Below, piece by piece: positions 35,086-42,655 of a stretch of 64,000 nucleotides of DNA. Origin of the DNA: Lachnospiraceae bacterium MD329. GTDB lineage: Bacteria; Bacillota; Clostridia; UBA1381. The translations under genes and the position numbers were made by a program. The stretch is taken from positions 1-64,000 of the forward strand of contig VIQV01000001.1 in assembly GCA_010206265.1 (NCBI GenBank), given 5' to 3'. The notes below the pieces were generated by a model. That model made no database searches and was not told where the DNA came from. It saw nothing but the letters and a program-made list of their open reading frames with translations. Numbering within the stretch: the first letter of the stretch is position 1; every line of letters begins with the position of its first letter.

Positions 35086-35200
35086 ATCAGTATTGAAATC
35101 CAGCAAATTTCTTGCATAAAAAACATACATATCAAAACCGATATTGATTTATCAAAAAGGCAATATTGCATCGGTATTGAAAACATATAAAATCAATACA
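35086..35200. repeat. iteron-like repeats after the ParM/ParR pair
   Basis: Three direct copies of a 14-base element with consensus ATCGGTATTGAAAA or close to it (35086-35099, 35137-35150, 35170-35183) and one inverted AATCAATAC (35191-35199), spaced about 51, 33 and 20 bases. No gene occupies 35049-35221. Repeats of this kind next to parR suggest a parC centromere or an operator array. Confidence 0.45.
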
Positions 35201-35221
35201 GCAGTAAGGAGAAAACACAAA

Positions 35222-35476
35222 ATGCAGAACTATAAAGCAGAAATAATAACAGGCAGAGTCTTTAATGTAAAGGCAAATACAGTGCAGGAAGCGATGGACT
35301 TCATACTTCACGCATATTTCAAAACCGATATGGTTGACGCAAACACAGAAAATATTGAATATGTCAACTTTTCCTGCTTCTCGGAGAATGAAACAGATAA
35401 GAGCGAATATATGGCAATCCGAAACGGTAACAGTTTTGAGGTAGTCGATATGAGCAAACTCCATTTCAATCAGTAA
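35222..35476 (+). CDS. hypothetical ICE protein, 84 residues
   Basis: From ATG 35222 (MQNYKAEIITGRVFNVKANT), with AAGGAG upstream. A beta-alpha-beta pattern with EAMDFILHAYFK in the central helix; no membrane segment. No family recognised. It lies between the iteron-like repeats and oriT, so a relaxosome or partition accessory role is possible. Confidence 0.55.
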   Translation: MQNYKAEIITGRVFNVKANTVQEAMDFILHAYFKTDMVDANTENIEYVNFSCFSENETDKSEYMAIRNGNSFEVVDMSKLHFNQ

Positions 35477-35505
35477 TTTGTCGCAAAGGCTTTGCCTTTG
35501 GTACG

Positions 35506-35567
35506 GGCAAGCATAGCATTTTGCTATCCAAAATACAGCTTGTTAGTGGCTTCGCCCCTAAACCCCA
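35506..35567 (+). other. oriT: oriT-like transfer origin (ICE copy)
   Basis: GGCAAGCATAGCATTT, the inverted CAAGC ... GCTTG pair with an internal TTTG/CAAA stem, and a GCCCCTAAACCCC segment, in the same order as at 8921-8981. A second hairpin, CAAAGGCTTTGCCTTTG (about 35483-35499), precedes it. It lies just before mobC and the relaxase gene, the usual oriT position. Confidence 0.65.
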
Positions 35568-35586
35568 AAGATTGGAGGCGGTAATA

Positions 35587-35889
35587 TTGAGAAAACGCAG
35601 TCAAGCGGTATTGATACGCTTAACCGATAATGAGAAAAATCACTTACAGCGTCAGGCGGCTAACGCAGGCTTGAAGATGGAGCCGTTTATCCGAAAACTG
35701 ATTATGGGTGTGGATATAACTCCGCGTCCGCCGGATAATATTGTAAATCTCATACGGGAAGTAAACTATATCGGCAACAATATAAATCAGATTGCCAAAA
35801 AGGTAAATTCGGAAAACAGCGTCAATCAATCACAGCTTGAAGAAATAATGCGTCTGCTCGGTGAGATATACCGAGAGGTTAAAAACTGA
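35587..35889 (+). CDS. mobC: MobC-type relaxosome accessory protein (ICE copy)
   Basis: 100 residues from a TTG start at 35587 with TTGGAGGCGG upstream. RSQAVLIRLTDNEKNHLQRQ forms the ribbon-helix-helix-like part and NYIGNNINQIAKKVN (about 60-75) the MobC motif. The stop codon shares its last base with the relaxase ATG. With the relaxase it would bind the adjacent oriT and open the strands for nicking. Homologous to but diverged from the MobC at 9014-9334. Confidence 0.85.
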   Translation: MRKRSQAVLIRLTDNEKNHLQRQAANAGLKMEPFIRKLIMGVDITPRPPDNIVNLIREVNYIGNNINQIAKKVNSENSVNQSQLEEIMRLLGEIYREVKN

Positions 35890-37235
35890 TGGCAATTACA
35901 AAAGTATATCCTGTACGGAATAAGCTGCACCGCGCAGTAAGCTATGCGGCTAATGAGGAAAAGACCTCGCTTGAAAAGCTAATCGGATATGCCGTCAATC
36001 CCGACAAGACTGAACAGAGTATATTTGAAAGCGTTGTAAACTGTACTACCGTTGAAACCGCGTTTGATGAAATGACATCTACAAAGCGGAAATACGGTAA
36101 AGAGGATAAAGTCCTTGCTTATCACTATATACAAGCCTTTAAGCCGGGCGAAGTAACGCCCGAACTTGCGCACAGTATCGGAGTACAATTCGCAAAGGAA
36201 TGTTTTGGGGATAGATTCGAGGTTGTTATAGGAACGCACCTTGACCGTAAACATTTACACAATCATATAGTTGTAAATTCCGTATCGTTTTTAGATGGCG
36301 GCAAATTCCGCTCAACCCCGCAAAGCCACTATAACGTAATCCGTAAAATTTCAGACAGGCTATGCAGAGAAAACGAATTATCGGTCATAGACAATCCGAA
36401 ACACAAGGGTATGCACTATGCGGAATGGAAAGCTTTGAACGAGGGCAAGCCGACAATTCGAGGTCAGGTACGAGAGGAACTTGACGAGATTATAAAGTCC
36501 TCATACACAATGCAAATATTTTGGAAAGAACTGAAACAGCGCGGCTATGCAGTACACCGAAAGGGCGAAAATATCAAGTACACGTCTATCATTCCCCCGT
36601 TTGGTAAAAGACCGATAAGGCTTGACAAGCTCGGCGCAGAATATACGGAAACGGCTATACAGGAGCGTATCACGGCAGAGCGTAACGGTATCCGTACTAT
36701 GCCGCCATCACAGCGCAGAAAAATATATAAATATAACGGAAATCTTAAAAAAGTACCTCGAAAAAAACTCAAAGGCTTTCAAGCCTTGTACTTCCATTAC
36801 CTGTACTTATTTAAGAAAATCCATAAGAAGCAGACACCGCAGAGGGTGTCATTTTTTATGCGTGATGAAATTGTCAGGTTTGAACGCTATCAGAAGCAGT
36901 TTAAGTTTTTATACAATCACGGAATAGAAACCGCAGAGCAGTTACGGGAATATCAGACTGAGCAGGAACAGAAGATTGAGGATTTAACGGAGAACAGAAC
37001 AATTCTATATTATGAAAGGAAGTACACAGATGAGCCGGAAAAAATCTCACAGCAGATTTCAAAAATCAATAATGCGCTCAAAGTCTGTCGTGCAGATGTC
37101 AGAATGTGCAAAGCGATATTTACAGACGCAGACCGCATCAAAGAAAAGTATCATAAGGCACAGGAATTACAGACACAAGCAATAGAAAATCAAAAGGAGG
37201 TTACAGACAATGAACACAAGCGGAGAAGTCGCTGA
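35889..37235 (+). CDS. MOBP-type relaxase
   Basis: 448 residues. HLDRKHLHNHIVVNS (about 118-132) is the three-histidine metal motif III of HUH relaxases. AITKVYPVRNKLHRAVSYAAN at the N-terminus (AITKVYPVRNK, then HRAVSYAAN) carries the candidate catalytic tyrosine. The C-terminal half is a basic coiled coil (about 310-445) likely to contact DNA and the coupling protein. It nicks oriT, stays attached to the 5' end and pilots the strand through the type IV channel. This is the only relaxase in the window and the natural candidate to act on both oriT copies. Confidence 0.88.
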   Translation: MAITKVYPVRNKLHRAVSYAANEEKTSLEKLIGYAVNPDKTEQSIFESVVNCTTVETAFDEMTSTKRKYGKEDKVLAYHYIQAFKPGEVTPELAHSIGVQFAKECFGDRFEVVIGTHLDRKHLHNHIVVNSVSFLDGGKFRSTPQSHYNVIRKISDRLCRENELSVIDNPKHKGMHYAEWKALNEGKPTIRGQVREELDEIIKSSYTMQIFWKELKQRGYAVHRKGENIKYTSIIPPFGKRPIRLDKLGAEYTETAIQERITAERNGIRTMPPSQRRKIYKYNGNLKKVPRKKLKGFQALYFHYLYLFKKIHKKQTPQRVSFFMRDEIVRFERYQKQFKFLYNHGIETAEQLREYQTEQEQKIEDLTENRTILYYERKYTDEPEKISQQISKINNALKVCRADVRMCKAIFTDADRIKEKYHKAQELQTQAIENQKEVTDNEHKRRSR

Positions 37236-37863
37236 TTTAATGGCAAAAGAAGCTATACAGATTACCGAGTCAAGCGTTAAGCTGATGGCACTCGGTGCGA
37301 AAAACCTTGCCGCAATCATAATGGCACTTGTTAATGAGGATACCAAGCTGCAAGGAATGACCAATATGAAGCAGCTTATAAAATCGGAGAAGCCGTTATG
37401 TATTATGCAGATTAAAGAAGAAGATTTACGGCAATTCAACAAAGAAGCGAAAAATTACGGAGTGTTATTTGCGCCCGTCAAAGACAAAACAAATGATACG
37501 GGACTTTGTGATATTATCGCAAAGCAGGACGATATACCGCAGCTTAATCACATTATGGAAAAACTTGGTTTTAACGCGCCTGTTATTGAAAATGTACCCG
37601 ACAATGAAGAAACGGAGGTAAATCACGATAAATCGGATAAGGCACAGTCAAAAAACTCAACACCCCGCGCGAACGAAAATCCGTCAGGCGGCAGATATAC
37701 AAAGCGCGGGGATACGGAGCGAACGGACAGCAATTCTAAACCGTCCGTAAAAAAGCAGATAAACGATATAAAGGCACAGCAGGCTAAGAAACAGGCAGGA
37801 CGCGCGCCTGTTCGTCAGAATACGCGTACTGTACCGAAAAAGGCAATGACAAAGGAGAGATGA
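37210..37863 (+). CDS. PcfB-like DUF3801 protein (coupling-protein accessory)
   Basis: 217 residues from ATG 37210 after AGGAGG, overlapping the relaxase end by 26 bases. The N-terminal ~130 residues, with MALGAKNLAAIIMALVNED and YGVLFAPVKDK, match DUF3801/PcfB, the accessory factor that docks the relaxosome on the VirD4-type coupling ATPase. The C-terminus is a basic disordered tail. In related ICEs the VirD4 gene follows directly; here about 7.5 kb of other genes separates the two. Confidence 0.8.
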   Translation: MNTSGEVADLMAKEAIQITESSVKLMALGAKNLAAIIMALVNEDTKLQGMTNMKQLIKSEKPLCIMQIKEEDLRQFNKEAKNYGVLFAPVKDKTNDTGLCDIIAKQDDIPQLNHIMEKLGFNAPVIENVPDNEETEVNHDKSDKAQSKNSTPRANENPSGGRYTKRGDTERTDSNSKPSVKKQINDIKAQQAKKQAGRAPVRQNTRTVPKKAMTKER

Positions 37864-37964
37864 CGAAAATGAGTTGTATTCATAAAATTGATGTATTATC
37901 TCTAACTAAAAATGAATTGTAAGATTAATATGAAAAAACGAATTATAGAAAGGAAGATTTAACA

Positions 37965-39047
37965 ATGAACAAGAATTTAAAGAAACTTATAGCTATAGCT
38001 ATTTCAATTACAGCAGCAATTACAGCGGTAACAGGTATTTCAGCAAGCGCAGAGGGTACAAGTATCAGCTATACGGGTAAAGAAATCACACCCGATATTG
38101 TTTTGTATGACGACGACATACAGCTTGTCAAGGGTACAGACTACGACCTTACATATGAAAACAACATCAATGTCGGCACAGCAACCATCATTGTAACATT
38201 CAAGGGCAATTACAGCAGTGAGCGTCGTATTAACTTCAATATACTCGCTAAAGCACTTACACAGGACGACGTTGTTATAAGTCCGATTGAAAATCAGACA
38301 TATACAGGTAAACCTATTACACCAAAGCCGACAGTTTCTTTTGGGGATGTGACCCTTGTGGAAAATATTGATTATGAACTGACTTACACAGATAATACAA
38401 GCGCAGGAACGGCAGCGGTTACGGTTAATTTCAAGGGAAATTACAGCGGTACTGCGACAACAAACTTTGTAATTGAGGCTAAAGACCTTACAAATGATGA
38501 TAGTCTGACAAGCAGTGTCATTCCATCACAGACATATACAGGCGAGCCGATTGAGCCGAAGCCTGAAATTAAGTATGGAGACAAGGTTCTGGAGGAAGGA
38601 AAAGACTATGACCTTGCATACGAAAACAATACAGGTGTCGGAGAAGCAAAGGTAAAGGTTGAATTCAAGGGCGATTACACAGGCGAAAAAGAATATACTT
38701 TTGAAATTCAGAAAAAGTCAGTGACAGATGATAATACTGAAATCACGGGAATTGCGGACACCGCATACACGGGCGCAGAAATCAGACCTGAGCTTATAAT
38801 TGCGGTTGACGGTCGTACACTTGAAGCTGACAAGGATTACACCGTAACCTATGAAAACAATATAAACGTAGGCACGGCAATGGTTACTATCAAATTTATC
38901 GGCAATTATGATGGTGAAATGACAAGAGAATTTGAGATTACACCGTTTATTGTTACAGATGATAATGTAAAAATCAGCAGCGTATCAGACCAAATATATA
39001 CAGGCTCAGAAATTACGCCTGATGTAACTGTTACCATTGTAAGATAA
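37965..39047 (+). CDS. secreted Ig-like repeat surface protein (ends mid-repeat)
   Basis: 360 residues. A signal peptide (KKLIAIAISITAAITAVTGI, cleavage near SASA) precedes about four and a half copies of a ~75-residue beta-sandwich repeat. Each copy has YTGxxIxP, then a D-Y-x-x-x-Y-x-N-N segment, then F-x-G-N/D-Y-x-G. These are bacterial Ig-like (MBG-type) extracellular modules. The protein stops after SDQIYTGSEITPDVTVT, halfway through the fifth repeat. The next gene, in the same frame 21 bases on, begins with a fresh signal peptide and the missing second half. No anchor is present, so it is probably released or held by partners. AGAAAGGAAG precedes the ATG. Confidence 0.75.
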   Translation: MNKNLKKLIAIAISITAAITAVTGISASAEGTSISYTGKEITPDIVLYDDDIQLVKGTDYDLTYENNINVGTATIIVTFKGNYSSERRINFNILAKALTQDDVVISPIENQTYTGKPITPKPTVSFGDVTLVENIDYELTYTDNTSAGTAAVTVNFKGNYSGTATTNFVIEAKDLTNDDSLTSSVIPSQTYTGEPIEPKPEIKYGDKVLEEGKDYDLAYENNTGVGEAKVKVEFKGDYTGEKEYTFEIQKKSVTDDNTEITGIADTAYTGAEIRPELIIAVDGRTLEADKDYTVTYENNINVGTAMVTIKFIGNYDGEMTREFEITPFIVTDDNVKISSVSDQIYTGSEITPDVTVTIVR

Positions 39048-39068
39048 TCAAGCGAAGGAGTGATGAAA

Positions 39069-40019
39069 ATGAAAAAAATCATATCTTTTTTACTGACTAT
39101 TGCGCTGTCCGCGTCGGCGGTAAGTGCGTTCGCGGATGAGAGCGTTGTCGCTGATGTTACAAATGATGATATTGTCATAAAAGCGGAAAATACAGTCCTT
39201 GTTAAAGATGTGGACTATACGCTGGAATACAAAGACAATGTAAAGGTAGGCACTGCAAAGGTAATTGTACGCTTTATAGGCAATTACAGCGGTGAAAAGG
39301 AACAGACCTTTAACATCAAGAAAAAGTCATCCGGCGGCGGAGGCGGTGGCGGCGGTTCAAGCAGACCGTCACCTCAAACCACACCCGCGCCATCTGCTTC
39401 GCCTGCTCCGTCTGTCTCACCTTCTCCCACACCTACAACAGAGCCTGACGAATTTGAGCATAGTGCATATATAAGCGGTTATGAAGATGGTACATTTATT
39501 CCTGACGGAAAGATAACCAGAGCCGAAACAGCGTCTATGCTGTACGGAGTTCTTGAAACAAACAATAAAAATGCTGACGTTACATTCTCAGACCTCGCAG
39601 ACGGTGCATGGTATATCCCCGCAGTAACTGCTATGTCTAAAGCAGGTGTTATAAACGGCTACCCTGATGGTACTTTCCGTGCGGACAATAAGATTACAAG
39701 GGCTGAATTTGTAACAATGCTTATGCAGGACAGAAATGTTGAAAAGTATACAGAGCTTCCGTTCGGTGATGTATCATCTGAATTGTGGAGTGCGGATTAT
39801 ATATATTCTGCATACAAGGCAGGATATATTGACGGCTATGAGGACGGCACATTCAGACCTGACAGCCCTATTACACGCGCGGAAGCGGTAAAGATTATAA
39901 ATGAAGCCTTAGACAGAACTGATTTTAATAACGAAACTAATCCGTTCAATGATGTTTCAGGCAGTCATTGGGCTTATATGTACATACTTGAAGCTTCTGT
40001 AACACACAAGGTAAAATAG
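39069..40019 (+). CDS. S-layer homology (SLH) surface protein with half Ig-like repeat
   Basis: 316 residues from ATG 39069, spaced eight bases after AAGGAG; ATG 39063 is an alternative. Signal peptide (IISFLLTIALSASAVSAFA), then the second half of one Ig-like repeat (LVKDVDYTLEYKDN ... GNYSGEKEQTFNI), a Gly8/Pro/Ser linker and three SLH domains, recognisable by ISGYEDGTFIPDGKITRAE, INGYPDGTFRADNKITRAE and IDGYEDGTFRPDSPITRAE. SLH domains bind pyruvylated wall polysaccharide, so this is the wall-anchored member of the cluster. It may tether the neighbouring repeat proteins through shared Ig-like modules. Confidence 0.85.
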   Translation: MKKIISFLLTIALSASAVSAFADESVVADVTNDDIVIKAENTVLVKDVDYTLEYKDNVKVGTAKVIVRFIGNYSGEKEQTFNIKKKSSGGGGGGGGSSRPSPQTTPAPSASPAPSVSPSPTPTTEPDEFEHSAYISGYEDGTFIPDGKITRAETASMLYGVLETNNKNADVTFSDLADGAWYIPAVTAMSKAGVINGYPDGTFRADNKITRAEFVTMLMQDRNVEKYTELPFGDVSSELWSADYIYSAYKAGYIDGYEDGTFRPDSPITRAEAVKIINEALDRTDFNNETNPFNDVSGSHWAYMYILEASVTHKVK

Positions 40020-40035
40020 AGAAAGGACTGATTTT

Positions 40036-42189
40036 ATGAAAACGAAATTGAAGAAATTACTTGCAGGTATATTATCGGCAGTAATGTTAACATCATCATT
40101 TGCGGTTTTTGCCGCTGATAATAACACAGATACTTTGTACCACCCTGATACAAAGTTAGAAATTACTAACAATGAAGTTGCAGAAGATACAAACGATATT
40201 ACCCCTGCAGAAACATCTGAGCCTGATACGTCAGAATCGGAAGAAATTACAGCTCAGGATTTAAGCATTTGGGATATTCCTACACCGTTAGACTTTAATG
40301 ACGAATTGGTTACTCCGTTTGCAGCAGACAACGATAATATAGCCTCCGGCAAATGCGGAGCAAACCTTACTTGGACGCTTGACAGCGAAGGTACACTGAC
40401 TATTAGCGGTACTGGTAATATGAATAATTATGGTATCAATCCTAATAATATTACCTCTGCGCCGTGGGGACAATATGCCGATAGCTTGAAAAAACTTTTA
40501 TTTAGCAATGAAATGACATCTATTGGTGAATGTGCGTTTACAGGCTGTTCAAACTTAACTGGTGACCTTATAATTCCAAATAATATTATCAGTATTGGAA
40601 AATCTGCATTCTTATGGTGTTCTGGTTTTAATGGTAGTCTTATAATATCCAATGGTATTACTTTAATTAATGGCAGTACCTTTAGTGGCTGTTCAAGTCT
40701 AACCGGCGACCTTATAATTCCTGATAGTGTTACATTTATTGGTGGTTCTGCATTTTCAAATTGCAGCAAATTAACAGGTAACCTCGTAATTCCCGACAGT
40801 GTTACATCTATTGGTAGTTGGGCATTTTCGGACTGTAGTGGATTTACAGGAGACCTTATTCTCCCAAGCGATATAACTTCAATAGATAATAGAATGTTTT
40901 ATAATTGTTCGAATTTAACAGGCAACCTTGTAATTCCTGATAGTGTTACATCTATTGGAGATAGTGCATTTTATCGTTGTTCGAGTCTTACCGGCAACCT
41001 TGTAATTCCTGATAGTGTTACGAATATTGGTAGCTCTGCATTTGGCAATTGTAATAACTTAACAGATATGTATATTCCGCAAATAGAGGACAGCATTGGT
41101 ACGGGTAATTTCCCGAACCGCGTACACTGGAAATATGACCTGTCGCAGTGTACCGCGACAATTAACAACTATACCTGTACAGGTTCGGCTATAATCCCTA
41201 CGGAGGATAGTATAACCGTCACTTCTCCTAACGGCAAGACGTTGTATTATGGAACTGACTACATTATAGAGAGTGCAAAGAACAATACTGATGTTGGTAC
41301 TGCGACAGCTCGTATTGCACCACCCGAAGGAGGTATCTCAATTCTAAGTCAGGACGTTCCGTTTAATATTGTTGGCATTGACCTGTCGGGTGCAACAGTA
41401 ACATTTCCCGATAATATCACATGGGACGGCGCGGCTGTTGAGCCTGAACCGACGGTAATTCTTGACGGCAAGACGCTTGTTAGAGGCACGGACTACACCA
41501 TAACCTACAGCAATAACATATTTACGGCTTCAGACTTCCCGACAAAAGACACGGTAAAAACATCAGCAGCAACCATAACGGGTATCGGGAATTACATCGG
41601 CAGTTTGACAAAGGATTTTGAAGTCAAGGGATATAGACCTGACGGTTGGGATAGTGTTGATATAAGATTAGATGATATAGTGTCAGCAACAATAGACGGT
41701 ACATTCGTATACAACGGTGCAGAGCATACGCCTACACCGAAACTTGTATATCACTTTGTAAATCCGACTACAAATGTTGCGATTGACTATGATATGGTTG
41801 AGGGCGAGGACTTTGAGATTGTATCGTATTCAAATAATGTAAATGCAGGAAAAGCCGTTGTTACCATTGAGGGTATTGGAGCTTTTGAGAATACAAGAAG
41901 AATTACTTTTAACATCTCACCTTGTGAATTATCTGCAACTACAATAGCAGATATTCCGTCATTTGAATACTGCAAGAATGACATCTGTCCTGACGTGGAA
42001 ATCAAGGTCGACGATACGGTTATGACAAAAGATGTTGATTATGAATTGACGTATGAGAATAATCGCAACAGAGGTACAGCAACCGTTACTATTACAGGCA
42101 AAGGAAATCTAACAGGCGTAACAACAAAAACTTTTGAAATTACGCCACGCGACGGTTCAAGGTTTACATATTATATCATATTGCCTTAA
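40036..42189 (+). CDS. secreted BspA-type leucine-rich repeat (LRR_5) protein with Ig-like C-terminus
   Basis: 717 residues. Signal peptide (LLAGILSAVMLTSSFAVFA) and an acidic Thr/Glu/Ser linker, then about eight LRR_5 repeats (about 120-350) with the pattern LTGDLIIPDSVTSIGxxAFxxC. Three or more Ig-like repeats related to those of the two upstream proteins follow (DYxLTYENNxNxGTATVTI). It ends without a wall anchor. BspA-like LRR proteins commonly mediate adhesion to host proteins or other bacteria. A 27-base sequence near its 5' end recurs just beyond its stop. GAAAGGACTG precedes the ATG; it probably shares the transcription unit of the SLH gene 16 bases upstream. Confidence 0.8.
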   Translation: MKTKLKKLLAGILSAVMLTSSFAVFAADNNTDTLYHPDTKLEITNNEVAEDTNDITPAETSEPDTSESEEITAQDLSIWDIPTPLDFNDELVTPFAADNDNIASGKCGANLTWTLDSEGTLTISGTGNMNNYGINPNNITSAPWGQYADSLKKLLFSNEMTSIGECAFTGCSNLTGDLIIPNNIISIGKSAFLWCSGFNGSLIISNGITLINGSTFSGCSSLTGDLIIPDSVTFIGGSAFSNCSKLTGNLVIPDSVTSIGSWAFSDCSGFTGDLILPSDITSIDNRMFYNCSNLTGNLVIPDSVTSIGDSAFYRCSSLTGNLVIPDSVTNIGSSAFGNCNNLTDMYIPQIEDSIGTGNFPNRVHWKYDLSQCTATINNYTCTGSAIIPTEDSITVTSPNGKTLYYGTDYIIESAKNNTDVGTATARIAPPEGGISILSQDVPFNIVGIDLSGATVTFPDNITWDGAAVEPEPTVILDGKTLVRGTDYTITYSNNIFTASDFPTKDTVKTSAATITGIGNYIGSLTKDFEVKGYRPDGWDSVDIRLDDIVSATIDGTFVYNGAEHTPTPKLVYHFVNPTTNVAIDYDMVEGEDFEIVSYSNNVNAGKAVVTIEGIGAFENTRRITFNISPCELSATTIADIPSFEYCKNDICPDVEIKVDDTVMTKDVDYELTYENNRNRGTATVTITGKGNLTGVTTKTFEITPRDGSRFTYYIILP

Positions 42190-42395
42190 ATTACAAATTG
42201 GAATATGGGAGCTTCTTGCTCCCTGTTCCTCTTTCCAAAAAATAACACAATAAAATAACTTTGTACCACCCTGTTACAAAGTTAAAAAACATTAAATCAG
42301 AGCTAAAAAAGCTCTGATTTTTTTATAAAATGCCTTGACATACTGCAAACAGTATGCTATAATAATATTAAGAATTAGATAGGATTGTGATTAAT
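42190..42395 (+). promoter_or_regulatory. terminator and operator-controlled promoter before the RHH gene
   Basis: No gene. AAATCAGAGC (42294-42303) pairs with GCTCTGATTT (42311-42320) before a T-run: terminator of the adhesin unit. A perfect consensus promoter follows: TTGACA (42335-42340), 17 bases, TATAAT (42358-42363). Between the boxes lies the perfect palindrome CATACTG-CAAA-CAGTATG (42339-42356), a likely operator for the ribbon-helix-helix protein encoded directly downstream. Confidence 0.8.
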
Positions 42396-42599
42396 ATGGA
42401 AACAAAAAAGCGTAAAACTTATACAAGTTCAGCAGTTAAGCAAAGATACAACAAAAAAGTATATCGCGCTATTACAATACGGCTAAAAAAAGAGCTTGTT
42501 GAAGAATGGGAAGAAGCAATAAAAGAAGATAAAATTCCAAAAGCTGAATTTTTACGCCGTGCAATGGTGCAATATTTAGAAAATCGGAAAAAACAATAA
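42396..42599 (+). CDS. ribbon-helix-helix (Arc/CopG-type) repressor
   Basis: 67 residues from ATG 42396; a GTG nine bases earlier is too close to the ribosome-binding site. The core YRAITIRLKKELVEEWEEAI gives the beta strand and first helix, and KIPKAEFLRRAMVQYLEN the second helix of an Arc/CopG dimer. The N-terminus is basic (KKRKTYTSS). Its promoter holds a perfect palindrome between the -35 and -10 boxes, so autorepression is probable. It likely also controls the subtilase gene 56 bases downstream, which has no separate promoter visible. Confidence 0.75.
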   Translation: METKKRKTYTSSAVKQRYNKKVYRAITIRLKKELVEEWEEAIKEDKIPKAEFLRRAMVQYLENRKKQ

Positions 42600-42655
42600 G
42601 AAAAATAAATATAATAATTAACAACAGCTGAAACTCTTTTGGAGGTGTTTATACA

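Noticed and set aside
37869-37962. Two very short ORFs (17 and 10 codons) between pcfB and the Ig-like repeat gene
   Set aside because: The first has a passable ribosome-binding site but ends well before the next gene; the second has none and does not overlap the downstream start, so neither fits the coupling pattern seen at the three leader ORFs.
40380-41060. LRR repeats considered as variable repeats of a diversity-generating retroelement
   Set aside because: No reverse transcriptase gene, accessory Avd-like gene or adenine-substituted template repeat is present in the window; the repetition is ordinary LRR_5 structure.
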